Of a stretch of DNA of 64,000 nt, positions 1 to 8,858 are shown piece after piece. The DNA comes from Balneola sp. (GTDB lineage: Bacteria > Bacteroidota > Rhodothermia > Balneolales > Balneolaceae), in NCBI GenBank assembly GCA_002694685.1, contig NZMW01000001.1, forward strand, positions 186,001-250,000, in the 5' to 3' direction. Each line of letters begins with the position of its first letter. The stretch's first letter is position 1. A program made the position numbers and the translations under genes. A model generated the notes under the pieces. That model saw nothing but the letters and a program-made list of their open reading frames with translations, made no database searches and was not told where the DNA came from.

Positions 1-356
1 TTGAGAATGGATCTCAGTCTGTTGCCGATCAGAAAGGAAGTGAAACAATAGTCGTTTTTTGGGCTAGCTGGTCAGATAAGTCAACATCTATGATGGATGA
101 AATTCAGAACTACACGGTTCAGAATGATTCTCTGGTTGTTTTGGCAGCACTGGTTAAAGATGCCACCGAGTCGCTTCCTAATGTTCCTCAATACCCCGGT
201 TTTAAATATGTTGATGGCACTCATTACTTCAACTACCTGAAGGTGCCGGGATTCCCAAGCTATATTTTATTCGATGAAGAAGGCCAAGTTCTGAATACGC
301 AAATTGGCTACGAAGAAGGCGTAGGCTTTGATTCCCTTAAAGTATATCTGCAATGA
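1..356 (+). CDS. Thioredoxin-like protein, C-terminal part (5' end outside window)
   Basis: The frame is open from the left edge, so the gene begins outside the window. The visible part reads as a thioredoxin/TlpA-like fold: a beta-strand VVFWASW, the segment that would hold the active site, then VPGFPSYILFDEEG, which matches the cis-proline strand (here FPS) and following beta-hairpin of the family. The redox CxxC is replaced by SDKS, so both cysteines are serine and ordinary dithiol exchange is not possible. It may be a structural or binding version of the fold. The stop codon overlaps the next start by 4 bases (ATGA), so it is probably translationally coupled to the pabC-like gene. The missing N-terminus prevents any statement on export. 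Confidence 0.7.
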   Translation, partial: ENGSQSVADQKGSETIVVFWASWSDKSTSMMDEIQNYTVQNDSLVVLAALVKDATESLPNVPQYPGFKYVDGTHYFNYLKVPGFPSYILFDEEGQVLNTQIGYEEGVGFDSLKVYLQ

Positions 357-1207
357 AAAACACGGACGCTGTTATTCTGAATGGGGAAGTGGTTCAAGAA
401 AATCAGGCACTAATATCTCCGTTCAACAGAGGAATGATGTATGGAGATGGATGCTTTGAAACTATTAGAAGCTATTCAGGAAAGTTTCTCGGCTGGGATA
501 TGCGCTTCGAGAGATTAAAGGGAGGGCTAGATTATCTAAATATTGACGCCCCATTCACTTCCCAAGAATTAAAAGAGCAGGTTTTAAGTCTGCTTAGCAA
601 GAATAGTCTTTCAAAAGCGGACGCCATGATTCGCCTTCAATGCTGGAGAAAAGGAGGGCGAGGCTATACTCCTTCATCATCTGAAGCTAACTGGATGATT
701 CAGGCTTCAGCACTATCTAAGCATCACAACGCGATTAACCTGATACTTGCAGAAACGCGCTGTATTCCCTCTGTAGCCCTCGAACGTAAATATAAGCTAA
801 GTAATGGCTTGAACTACATTAAGGCTGCTCAGGAGGCTAAGGAGAAGTCTGGAGATGATTCACTAATGCTAACCGTGAATGGGAAGATCAGTGAAACAAC
901 TTCAGCCAATATTTTTTGGGTAAAAGGGGATAAGGTTTTTACTCCGTCTGTTGAATGTGATCTGCTTCCGGGAGTAACCCGATCTATTGTTATTAATGTC
1001 ATACAGTCGTTAGGAATTCAGATTGAAGAAGGAGTATTTGATTTAGGAGCTATCGAAGAAGCTGAGGCTGTGTTCTGTACTAATTCTTTGAAGGAGATTT
1101 CAGAGGTGCAAAGTTTGGATGAACATAGATTTGAAGTTAGCCATCCATTGGTGCAAAAAATTAAAACAGGCTTTAACCGATTTAAGGAACAGGAACTAGA
1201 GGCATGA
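353..1207 (+). CDS. pabC: Class IV aminotransferase, probably 4-amino-4-deoxychorismate lyase (PabC-like)
   Basis: A fold-type IV PLP enzyme of 284 residues, normal for the family. Near the N-terminus it has NRGMMYGDGCFETIR (the YGDG-FET signature, about residues 25-39). The likely Schiff-base lysine is Lys148 in KYKLSNGLNYIKAA, and the cofactor-binding tail is GKISETTSANIFWV followed by LLPGVTRS. The family includes branched-chain aminotransferase, D-amino-acid aminotransferase and aminodeoxychorismate lyase, which sequence alone separates poorly. I favour the lyase, which makes p-aminobenzoate for folate, because the gene overlaps folC by 4 bases. It also overlaps the upstream thioredoxin-like gene by 4 bases, so the three form a tight operon. 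A branched-chain or D-amino-acid aminotransferase remains possible. Confidence 0.75.
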   Translation: MKNTDAVILNGEVVQENQALISPFNRGMMYGDGCFETIRSYSGKFLGWDMRFERLKGGLDYLNIDAPFTSQELKEQVLSLLSKNSLSKADAMIRLQCWRKGGRGYTPSSSEANWMIQASALSKHHNAINLILAETRCIPSVALERKYKLSNGLNYIKAAQEAKEKSGDDSLMLTVNGKISETTSANIFWVKGDKVFTPSVECDLLPGVTRSIVINVIQSLGIQIEEGVFDLGAIEEAEAVFCTNSLKEISEVQSLDEHRFEVSHPLVQKIKTGFNRFKEQELEA

Positions 1208-2457
1208 GCCGGTTTAAGTCAATCGATGATGTTTGGGCTTTTCTTGATGCTATTCCCATGTTTCAGAAATCAGGGACTTCGGCTGCCAACTTTTCTTTAG
1301 ATGCCATTCGGTCTTTTTGTGAAAAATTAGGGAATCCACAGAATAACTTTCCAAGTATTCACGTAGCCGGCACCAATGGAAAAGGCACAACCTGCTACCT
1401 CCTTGAAAAGATATATGCTGATGCCGGATTCAAAACAGGTCTTTTTACTTCCCCGCATCTTACCCGGTACAATGAACGTGTTAGAGTTGGCCAAAAAGAA
1501 ATTTCTGATGCCGAATTGCTGGAATTCTTCCAAGTTGCCGAAGATCTGTTCAATGAAATAAAACTAAGCTACTTTGAAATTAGCACGGTGTTGGCCTTTT
1601 GGTTTTTTGCTTATCAGGAAGTTGATATCGCCATTATAGAAACCGGTCTTGGCGGAAGGCTGGATTCCACAAATATCATCAATCCCGAAATATCAGTAAT
1701 TACCAGTATTGGCTTAGATCATCAGAATGTTCTGGGAGATACGTTGGAAGAGATAGCTCGCGAAAAAGCAGGTATTATTAAAGAGACAAAGCCGGTAGTT
1801 ATTGGCGATGTTTCAGGGACAGCTTTATCTGAAATCCGGAAAATAGCTCAGCAGAAGAAATCCGAAGTTTTACTTTCCAAAGAGTTAAAGCCTGAATGGG
1901 ACTTATCAGTTATCACGCTCAAAAAGGAAGAAATAGCATTCAAAACAAAATTCAGGGAAGCGGTAAACAAGTGGAATGTAGCCATAGTTTGGAAAGTGGT
2001 ACACGAACTACAGGAACGCTTTCCTGTTGAAGAGAAGTCCGTAGTATTTTCTATTGAAAGCTTTGAAGGAGCTCCCGGTAGGTTTGAAAAGATTCACCCC
2101 ACATATGAGTGGTACTTCAGTGGTTCTCATAATACGCAGGCTTTGGAATCATCGCTGAGCGCTGTGGAGGCTATGAAACCCCGTGCGGAAACAGTTCTGG
2201 TGTTTTCTGCAATGAAGGATAAGTTGAGTCCGGAGTTAATGAAATTCTTTGAGGGCTTCAGGCAAACCTATTTTATAGAACAGGAGGGCGAACGAGCTGC
2301 AAAATGGGTGGATATTAAGGAACTAATTGATGCTAGATTGTTAACTGAAGAGCGGAAAGAAATTATTTTGAAGGAATTGAAGACAGAGTTAGTAATTTTT
2401 ATGGGAAGTTTTTACTTTTATCCCATCGTTAAGCGATGGACTACAAACGTATCATAA
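1204..2457 (+). CDS. folC: Bifunctional folylpolyglutamate synthase / dihydrofolate synthase
   Basis: A Mur-ligase-family ATP-dependent amide ligase of 417 residues, typical for FolC. It joins glutamate to dihydropteroate and then adds further glutamates to folates. The P-loop is VAGTNGKGTT (about residues 54-63), followed by GLFTSPHL, the FolC substrate loop, and the ATP/metal segment IETGLGGRLDSTN. The C-terminal domain carries the late motif SGSHNTQAL. The start ATG overlaps the preceding stop (ATGA), so it is coupled to the pabC-like gene, and the two folate steps support each other's assignment. A gap of about 117 bases follows before rho, with no clear intrinsic terminator. Confidence 0.93.
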   Translation: MSRFKSIDDVWAFLDAIPMFQKSGTSAANFSLDAIRSFCEKLGNPQNNFPSIHVAGTNGKGTTCYLLEKIYADAGFKTGLFTSPHLTRYNERVRVGQKEISDAELLEFFQVAEDLFNEIKLSYFEISTVLAFWFFAYQEVDIAIIETGLGGRLDSTNIINPEISVITSIGLDHQNVLGDTLEEIAREKAGIIKETKPVVIGDVSGTALSEIRKIAQQKKSEVLLSKELKPEWDLSVITLKKEEIAFKTKFREAVNKWNVAIVWKVVHELQERFPVEEKSVVFSIESFEGAPGRFEKIHPTYEWYFSGSHNTQALESSLSAVEAMKPRAETVLVFSAMKDKLSPELMKFFEGFRQTYFIEQEGERAAKWVDIKELIDARLLTEERKEIILKELKTELVIFMGSFYFYPIVKRWTTNVS

Positions 2458-2574
2458 ACACACATCGCCTTTTTATCCTTACCTGATTGAATATCCAGTT
2501 TCGTTGTTACAATAAAGCAACACGATATTCGCCCCAAAGTTCAGTAAGAATCATATATATAACAGCCACATTTT

Positions 2575-4125
2575 ATGTCAGATAATGAAACCGCCGGAAT
2601 CTCGGCCGGGGAGTTAGAATCCTTAGAGGGGAAAAAGCTTCACGAATTACAAACAATAGCGAAATCTGTTGGTATTAAACGGGTTACCGGAGTACGTAAA
2701 GTTCAGTTGATCGAAAACATCAGGGAAGCTGCCAAGAATCAAAAATCTTCTTCTGATGACAAATCATCCAGTGAAAAAGATGATCGCCAGACGAATGATT
2801 CAGCTGAGAAAGATTCTGAAATGAAAAGCTATGGCGGACAGAACCATATTGTTTCGTACAAGAAGGAGGAGGAAAAGAAAGACGACTCCAAGAAAAAGAA
2901 GAAGCATACTCACAGCAACACGCGCCGAAAAGGACATGAGCATAATAAACTGCCTGAGTCGGATGCTACTTCTCTTGAAAAGCGAATCAAAGAACTTGAG
3001 CCTGATTTAGGACCTTATTTATTCAATGAGGGGACTCTGGAAATTCTGCCTGACGGGTATGGCTTCCTTCGCTCTGTGAATTATAATTATAAAGCCAGTC
3101 CGGACGATATTTATGTATCTCCATCTCAGATAAAGAGATTTCGACTGAAGCAGGGGGATTGTGTAATTGGGGTAATCCGTCCGCCTAAAGTAGGAGAGCG
3201 CTATTTTGCACTGCTCAGAATTGAAGGCGTAAATGGCCGTATTCCACACGACATGGATAACCGCCAGGACTTTGAAGAACTACTCCCCATTCACCCGGAT
3301 GACCGCTACCGCTTAGAGTTTGAGTCCAATAATTACTCTACACGATTCATTGATATGTTCGCTCCCGTAGGGAAAGGGCAGCGTGGGTTGATTGTAGCAC
3401 AGCCCAAAACAGGTAAAACTACTATTCTTAGAAATATTGCAAACGCAGTAGCCGCCAATCATCCTGAGACCAAGATTTTAATTGTATTGATTGATGAGCG
3501 CCCTGAAGAGGTTACCGAGATGGAGCGTTCTGTTAAAGGTGCAGAAGTAGCTGCTTCAACCTTTGATGAAAAGCCTGAAAATCACGTTGGTCTTGCTGAA
3601 ATCGTTTTTGAAAAAGCAAAACGATTGGTAGAAAGTGGTCATGATGTGTTGTTGCTCATGGATTCTATCACAAGATTGGCACGTGCCTATAACATTACAG
3701 CATCCAATAAAGGCCGTACAATGACCGGTGGTGTTGACTCAGAAGCATTGAAAGCACCACGTCAGTTATTCAGTTCTGCCCGTAACATCGAAAACGGTGG
3801 TTCACTTACTATTTTGGCAACTGCGTTGATCGACACCGGTTCCCGAATGGATGACGTAATCTTTGAGGAATTCAAGGGTACGGGTAACATGGAAATCTAT
3901 CTTGACCGACGAATTTCTGATCGCAGACTTTACCCGGCTATCGATATTTTCCGTTCCGGAACACGCCGCGAAGAGCTGCTGGTTTCTGATGCAGAACGAG
4001 AAAAAGTGGTTCTGCTTCGCCGATATCTGACGAATATGAGTCCGTTCGAAGCCATGGACTTCCTGCTCGAAAAAATTAAGGGTACGAGGAATAACGAAGA
4101 GTTTTTGATTTCTATGAATAAGTAA
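2575..4125 (+). CDS. rho: Transcription termination factor Rho with charged N-terminal insertion
   Basis: A hexameric RNA-dependent ATPase that ends transcription at rut-dependent sites. The order is: a helical N-terminal domain (about 15-55); a low-complexity, highly charged linker (about 56-132) rich in S, D, E and then K with [14 protein letters not shown]; the cold-shock-like RNA-binding domain (about 145-225, [15 protein letters not shown]); and the RecA-like ATPase. Walker A is AQPKTGKTT (275-283), Walker B is [12 protein letters not shown], and the catalytic region is [15 protein letters not shown]. At 516 residues it is nearly 100 longer than E. coli Rho, and the linker accounts for the difference. 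It stands alone with its own upstream region. Its stop lies 2 bases from the stop of a convergent gene, so no terminator fits between them. Confidence 0.97.
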   Translation: MSDNETAGISAGELESLEGKKLHELQTIAKSVGIKRVTGVRKVQLIENIREAAKNQKSSSDDKSSSEKDDRQTNDSAEKDSEMKSYGGQNHIVSYKKEEEKKDDSKKKKKHTHSNTRRKGHEHNKLPESDATSLEKRIKELEPDLGPYLFNEGTLEILPDGYGFLRSVNYNYKASPDDIYVSPSQIKRFRLKQGDCVIGVIRPPKVGERYFALLRIEGVNGRIPHDMDNRQDFEELLPIHPDDRYRLEFESNNYSTRFIDMFAPVGKGQRGLIVAQPKTGKTTILRNIANAVAANHPETKILIVLIDERPEEVTEMERSVKGAEVAASTFDEKPENHVGLAEIVFEKAKRLVESGHDVLLLMDSITRLARAYNITASNKGRTMTGGVDSEALKAPRQLFSSARNIENGGSLTILATALIDTGSRMDDVIFEEFKGTGNMEIYLDRRISDRRLYPAIDIFRSGTRREELLVSDAEREKVVLLRRYLTNMSPFEAMDFLLEKIKGTRNNEEFLISMNK

Positions 4126-4127
4126 GC

Positions 4128-4793
4128 TTAAGACTCTAACTCTTTAGATATTTTTTCATAAAGAGATCTGTTGAATTCAAGCATGCGTTCATATTGTGGA
4201 TTAAACATTTGAGTAAATGTATATACCCTACTCAGTTTTCCTTTCCATTCAATGTCGTTTACTAATACCTGATGGTCCCTGACATTGAATTCTACTCCAC
4301 GAAATACACCTAACTTGTCAAGTGAATGCATGAAGTTAAAATATTCTGACTGATACAGTTCAGATACGCTTTTCAAATGTGATCCAAAGGAATCGTAATA
4401 ATTAATGAGTTGATTTCTTAAATCTTCACTCGTAATCTCTTTTAGCATTCCTGAAGAAGAAAGTGATTCGTAATGGCTATTGGTTAAATTAAAGGTAGTA
4501 CCACCAAAAAACTCAGAAACTACATACTCCACATTCTCTTTATCAGGATCATCAGATGATAAAACTCCGTTCAATTCCTCAGTTGTGGCTAATTTAAGTG
4601 AATCAAAGTAGAGGATTGTTTTCAGCTGATCTTGGTCATATTCCAAATCCGTGAGTATTCCTTTTAAAGTGGCTCGTTCAAGATCTCGAAGTTGACTGTT
4701 CTGCCGATAATCCTCCGCTATAAATGAAAGAGTAACTGCTGAGAAGATGAGTACAAATTCTAAAAGTAATTTATAGACTGATTTCTTTTTCAT
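4128..4793 (-). CDS. Small membrane-anchored protein, DUF6090-like
   Basis: I chose the ATG at 4793 (221 residues) over the in-frame TTG 18 bases upstream because it places KKKSVYKLLLEF directly before the hydrophobic segment (about residues 10-27, FVLIFSAVTLSFIAEDY). The remainder is a soluble helical region ending in LESLYEK-type helices, probably periplasmic. The mid-protein stretch SHYESLSSSGMLKEI followed by LRNQLINYY resembles the conserved core of the DUF6090 family of Bacteroidota. That is from memory of the family, not a search. No catalytic motif is visible and the function is unknown. It converges tail to tail with rho, 2 bases apart, so their transcripts probably overlap. Confidence 0.65.
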   Translation of the reverse strand: MKKKSVYKLLLEFVLIFSAVTLSFIAEDYRQNSQLRDLERATLKGILTDLEYDQDQLKTILYFDSLKLATTEELNGVLSSDDPDKENVEYVVSEFFGGTTFNLTNSHYESLSSSGMLKEITSEDLRNQLINYYDSFGSHLKSVSELYQSEYFNFMHSLDKLGVFRGVEFNVRDHQVLVNDIEWKGKLSRVYTFTQMFNPQYERMLEFNRSLYEKISKELES

Positions 4794-4953
4794 GCTACCG
4801 CTTTTTTCCAAGAAAATAATAATTTGCAGGTAATTAATTATAGAAATATTGTGTTACGTTTTAGGTGCAATCAAGTTTCTGGGATGATTATGGGAACGAA
4901 AATACCAGGACTCGTTGATTTTCTTGTTTATTAACTGACCGCAATTAAGTAAA

Positions 4954-5222
4954 ATGAACAACTTTCTATTCCAACGGAGTAGGGTCAAATTTGCGCTTTT
5001 CTCCCTTTTTCTAGCCGCACTATCTAATACTATTTTCGCCCACTTGTAGAATTTGCTTCTATTACTGTTGGAGGACTATATATTTGGTACTAGAAATCAA
5101 ACAATCGAAAAGACGTATTTCTGAAAGTTATGGGAATGTTGGTTCTCTACCACATTTCTGTATTTACCTTTTACCTGATTCCAGTCAAGCATGATTTTTG
5201 GAGATGGGTTTTCAATCTTTAG
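4954..5222 (+). pseudogene. Possible remnant of a small two-helix membrane protein
   Basis: The 432-base gap 4812-5243 has no intact gene. From ATG 4954 a frame encodes a basic start and a hydrophobic helix (KFALFSLFLAALSNTIFAHL), then hits TAG at 5047. The same frame continues past the stop with NLLLLLLEDYIFGTRNQ up to TGA 5122. A second frame, open from 5094, takes over with LKVMGMLVLYHISVFTFYLI and ends at 5222. Read through the stop and one frameshift near 5120, this gives a roughly 88-residue protein with two membrane segments. That looks like a recently broken gene, but the stretch is short, no family is recognised and chance cannot be excluded. The rest of the gap shows nothing. Confidence 0.35.
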
Positions 5223-5243
5223 CTGAGCTGAAAGAATTAGAGA

Positions 5244-6095
5244 TCACTTCTCAACGTCTCTCAATACAAATTTTTTATCCTCATCCTGCTCTAATTTACC
5301 GGCTTTGGCATGAACTGAATGGTAGAAAAGCATGAGTGAATTTTCTTTGAGGGCTTGACGAAGTAACAGTGTTTTAGCCTTTTTGGATTGAATGGGATCA
5401 ATATCCATTTGCCGCATAGCATAGTGATTCAGGTGGTGTTCTGAAGGAACTAAATCTCCAAGAAAGTAGGCTGTTTCTCCGGAGTCTTGAATTTTCACAA
5501 TTTGATGTCCCGGCGTATGACCGCCCGTTCGGATAAGTTCGATGCCGGGTACTAATTCAAAATAAGTATCGGTAATCATCACCAGTTTATCTTCAGCGGC
5601 GAGCTTATAGAATTCATCTAATTCATATCCTGCTCCAAGGGTATTCTTTTTTTGATCAACCTGCTCGAGTGCGTAATACCATTCTTTCTTCTGAATGAAA
5701 TAGTTAGCGTAAGGCATAGTTGCCTGAGTTGAAGTAGATTCATCCACAAAAGTAGATCCTGCTGCATGATCAAAGTGTAAGTGACTTAAGACCACATGCG
5801 TAATATCAGCTGGAGATAAGCCGAAGATATCCAGATTGGTAAGGAGGTTAGAGGTGTCGTTGTATTTACTTTTATGATCTAAACCCCATCCGAGGCCGGT
5901 ATCCAGAAGGATATTCTGTTTTCCATTTCGAATTAGAATAGGGTTAATGCCGATTGTGGAAGAGCTTTTATTAAGGCCTTGTTTAACCTGCTTAGCGGTG
6001 ATGTCAGCTGAATCTATTTTTTGGAAGATGCCATCGTTATAGGCTTCAAAAATCCCTTCGCTTAATTGCTCAATTTCAAACCGACCTACTTTCAT
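5244..6095 (-). CDS. Metallo-beta-lactamase-fold hydrolase
   Basis: The protein has 283 residues and no signal peptide, so it is probably cytoplasmic. The metal-binding signature is SHLHFDHAA (HxHxDH at 105-110). Further ligands fit H193 in GGHTPGH, D214 in FLGDLVPS and H259 in FYHSVHA. LLDTGLGWG (about 63-71) is the usual strand before the active site. The whole pattern suits the glyoxalase II / N-acyl-homoserine-lactonase / AttM-like branch, but no residue here fixes the substrate, so lactonase is only one option. It is transcribed away from the FAD oxidoreductase at 6183 with about 90 bases between them, which must hold both promoters. Confidence 0.85.
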   Translation of the reverse strand: MKVGRFEIEQLSEGIFEAYNDGIFQKIDSADITAKQVKQGLNKSSSTIGINPILIRNGKQNILLDTGLGWGLDHKSKYNDTSNLLTNLDIFGLSPADITHVVLSHLHFDHAAGSTFVDESTSTQATMPYANYFIQKKEWYYALEQVDQKKNTLGAGYELDEFYKLAAEDKLVMITDTYFELVPGIELIRTGGHTPGHQIVKIQDSGETAYFLGDLVPSEHHLNHYAMRQMDIDPIQSKKAKTLLLRQALKENSLMLFYHSVHAKAGKLEQDEDKKFVLRDVEK

Positions 6096-6182
6096 AAAAA
6101 ATCGAATTAATCAAAAATTTAACAGGTTTGTATAAACTAATAAATCTTTGCTTTAGCGCAATTCATTTTATCTTTAGTACTT

Positions 6183-7787
6183 ATGAAAAAATACGACGCT
6201 ATTATTATCGGATCGGGACACAACGGCTTGGTTACCGCTTGTTATCTGGCAAAAAATGGATATGAAGTTTTAGTGCTTGAGCGCGACACCACTATTGGTG
6301 GTGCCGTTCGCACAGAGACTATGTTTGAGTCTAAAGAAAACCCCAATGGTTTCCGCATGGATGTGGGTTCTTCAGTTCATATAATGATTCACCAAACAGG
6401 AATTATCGAGCATTTGGAACTTGAGAAATATGGACTCGAGTATATCGACATGGATCCCATTATGTCGTATCCGGTTGCTACCGGGAAGGGGGTTATTCAC
6501 TTTTGGAAGGATGTAGAACGTACGCTGGAATCCATATCAAAAGTAGCACCCGAAGATGTTGAGAACTACAAAGAGTTTATCAAGTTCTGGGGCAAGATAA
6601 ACAAAGGTGTTTTGAAGGCCTTTATGACCAAACCTGCGGCTGGCAACATCATAGGGACCATGGCTAAAGCGCAGATCAAAGACGGAGCCATGTTCCGAAA
6701 AGGAGAACAGGCTTCCGGACTTCAGAAAATACTATCAAGCTATGGCAAGGTTGTAGATGATGCCTTCGATAGTCCGCATATGAAGGCTGCAATACTCTGG
6801 TTTGCTGCACAGTCCGGCCCGCTGCCCGATCACTCCGCTACGGGCGATTTTGCAGGCTGGCAGTCGATGTTGCATGAGAGTGGAGCCAAGCATCCAAGAG
6901 GTGGTAGCGGGATGCTCACCCAGGCCATGAAAAACATGATTGAAGCTCACGGTGGAGAAGTAAGAGCAGATCACCCCATAGAAAAAATTCTGATTGAAAA
7001 TAACAAAGCAATTGGAGTAAAAACCGAAAGTGGAGAAGAATTCAGAGCCGATACCATTGTTTCAAATGCGCACGTTCAAACCACAATGATGAAAATGGTT
7101 GGCCGGGAACATTTGGACGATTCCATGTTTAAGAAAGTGGAGGATATTAATGTCGGAAATGGTTTTGGGATGGTGATTCGGTGTGCCGTTGAAGAACTTC
7201 CTGATTACACAGCGGCACCGGGCGATCCCGATATTCACAACGGAATTCAGTTGCTTGCTCCATCCGTTCAGTACATGAATAATGCGATAGGTGACTACAC
7301 TAAAAAATTACCCCCTGAAAAGCCCGCGGTCTTGGCTATGACATTCTCAAAAATTGATCCTGATGTAGCTAAAGACGGAAAACACACCCTGTTTGCTTGG
7401 GCACAATGGCATCCCTACGAACTGGCTAACGGACTTAAATGGGATGACATCCGGGAAAGAGAGGCGCAGAAGATCTACGATGTAGTGACAGAATACGCTC
7501 CAAATATGAAGGATAAACTTATCGATTGGTACATACAGTCACCGGCTGATATAGAGAAAAAGCACGGTCTTTTAAAAGGAAATGTAATGCATGTTGAAAT
7601 GAGCTTCGACCAGATGTTTATGTTCCGTCCAATTCCTGAAATGAGTCAGTATGAAACTCCGATCAAAAATTTATATTTGGCAAGTGCGTCCTGCCATCCG
7701 GGAGGAGGAGTGTTTGGGGCGGCCGGACATAACGCTGCTCAAGTCATCCTTAAGAATAACAGAAAGAAATTATTTTCATTTAGCTGA
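6183..7787 (+). CDS. CrtI/CrtO-like FAD-dependent oxidoreductase
   Basis: A flavoprotein of the phytoene desaturase / carotene ketolase / amine oxidase superfamily, 534 residues. The N-terminal dinucleotide-binding motif is IIIGSGHNGLVTACYLAKNG (about 7-26), followed by the acidic strand end LVLERD and the GGAVRTET loop that binds FAD. The C-terminal cofactor motif is LYLASASCHPGGGVFGAAG, which matches the CrtO-like and PYROXD2-like branch better than classical CrtI. The active-site cysteine or histidine seen in other flavoenzyme families is absent, as expected. No carotenoid genes (crtB, crtY, crtE) lie nearby, so a role in carotenoid synthesis is unproven. The alr gene follows 9 bases downstream and is probably cotranscribed. 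Confidence 0.85.
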   Translation: MKKYDAIIIGSGHNGLVTACYLAKNGYEVLVLERDTTIGGAVRTETMFESKENPNGFRMDVGSSVHIMIHQTGIIEHLELEKYGLEYIDMDPIMSYPVATGKGVIHFWKDVERTLESISKVAPEDVENYKEFIKFWGKINKGVLKAFMTKPAAGNIIGTMAKAQIKDGAMFRKGEQASGLQKILSSYGKVVDDAFDSPHMKAAILWFAAQSGPLPDHSATGDFAGWQSMLHESGAKHPRGGSGMLTQAMKNMIEAHGGEVRADHPIEKILIENNKAIGVKTESGEEFRADTIVSNAHVQTTMMKMVGREHLDDSMFKKVEDINVGNGFGMVIRCAVEELPDYTAAPGDPDIHNGIQLLAPSVQYMNNAIGDYTKKLPPEKPAVLAMTFSKIDPDVAKDGKHTLFAWAQWHPYELANGLKWDDIREREAQKIYDVVTEYAPNMKDKLIDWYIQSPADIEKKHGLLKGNVMHVEMSFDQMFMFRPIPEMSQYETPIKNLYLASASCHPGGGVFGAAGHNAAQVILKNNRKKLFSFS

Positions 7788-7796
7788 GGTAAATCA

Positions 7797-8858
7797 TTGA
7801 GTTCAACACTGTACGTCAACTTTTCCAAAATTGGTCATAACCTTGAGGCAGTGAATGCAAAGATTGGTCCGGGAGTGCAGCGCATGGCTGTGGTGAAAGA
7901 TGAAGCTTATGGGCATGGAATGATACCGGTTGCTGAATACCTCCAAGATAAGGTTGAATGGTTTTGTGTAGCTCGAATTGATGAAGCAGTAAAGCTGAGA
8001 GAAGCCGGAATAAAGCTTCCGATTTTGGTTTTTGAAATTCCCCCACCTGGAAAAGAAAAGCTATTTAAAGAACATAATATTACAGCCAGCATTTCTGACC
8101 TATCCGTTTTTGAGAGGCTTGAAGCAGGAACAGATTGCCATCTTCATTTTGATACGGGCATGTTTAGGTTAGGAATATTGCCTGAAGATGCCGAGTCTAC
8201 TCTTGAGAAAATGCATACATATAGCCACCTAAATTACACCGGTATCTACACACACTTTGCAAACTCTGATGAAGCAAATCAGCCCAGGGTAGAAGTACAG
8301 CTTGAGAGTTTTAAAGAGATCCAATCTCAATTTCCTCAAAATCTATTGACCCATACTTGTAACAGCGGCGCTATTTTTTATTATGATGATAAAGATGTTT
8401 TTTTTGATGCTGTACGTCCCGGAGTTTGTTTGTATGGATATGCACCGGGATCGGTTGAAATTCCTGAGTTGAAACCGGTTGTGGAGTGGAAGTCAGACCT
8501 GGTTCAGATAAAGAAAATAAAGAAGGGGGATTTGGTGGGTTATGGAAGTCGCTGGCAAGCTCCTGAAAACGGCTGGTTAGGCATTATCTCTGTAGGATAC
8601 TCCGATGGGATTTTCCGTGGATTGAGCGGTAAATTCAGGGTTGAAATAGAAGGCAAAACCTACCAACAGGTGGGGACCATTAGTATGGATTACGTAGCCG
8701 TTTACTTAGAAAATGACATCCACGAAGTTGGAACTGAAGTTACGTTATTGAAAAATGGAGAGCTTTCTGCTAAGGAATGGGCCAAAGAGCTAAATACAAT
8801 TCCTTACGAAATAACCACTGCAATCTCACCTAAAGTGAAAAGAGTCTACAGAGACTAA
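7797..8858 (+). CDS. alr: Alanine racemase
   Basis: A PLP enzyme that interconverts L- and D-alanine for peptidoglycan; 353 residues, family-typical. The PLP lysine is K34 in AVVKDEAYGHG (the usual form is VVKANAYGHG). The second catalytic base is Y268 in ISVGYSDG. HFDTGMFRLG, the 'THFANSD' motif and SMDYVAV are further family signatures. The start is TTG at 7797: no ATG lies close enough to keep the N-terminal strand, and GAGGT at 7785-7789, overlapping the stop of the upstream gene, is a good ribosome binding site. The stop overlaps by 4 bases the stop of the convergent FKBP-like gene. Confidence 0.95.
   Translation: MSSTLYVNFSKIGHNLEAVNAKIGPGVQRMAVVKDEAYGHGMIPVAEYLQDKVEWFCVARIDEAVKLREAGIKLPILVFEIPPPGKEKLFKEHNITASISDLSVFERLEAGTDCHLHFDTGMFRLGILPEDAESTLEKMHTYSHLNYTGIYTHFANSDEANQPRVEVQLESFKEIQSQFPQNLLTHTCNSGAIFYYDDKDVFFDAVRPGVCLYGYAPGSVEIPELKPVVEWKSDLVQIKKIKKGDLVGYGSRWQAPENGWLGIISVGYSDGIFRGLSGKFRVEIEGKTYQQVGTISMDYVAVYLENDIHEVGTEVTLLKNGELSAKEWAKELNTIPYEITTAISPKVKRVYRD

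Noticed and set aside
2500-2574. Regulatory leader hairpin before rho
   Set aside because: GTTGTT and GCAAC can pair over only a few bases, not enough to support an attenuator.
5244-6095. N-acyl-homoserine lactonase (quorum quenching)
   Set aside because: The HxHxDH motif is shared by the whole metallo-beta-lactamase superfamily; nothing here fixes a lactone substrate.
6183-7787. Carotenoid biosynthesis cluster
   Set aside because: Only one CrtI/CrtO-like gene is present; no crtB, crtE or crtY lies nearby.
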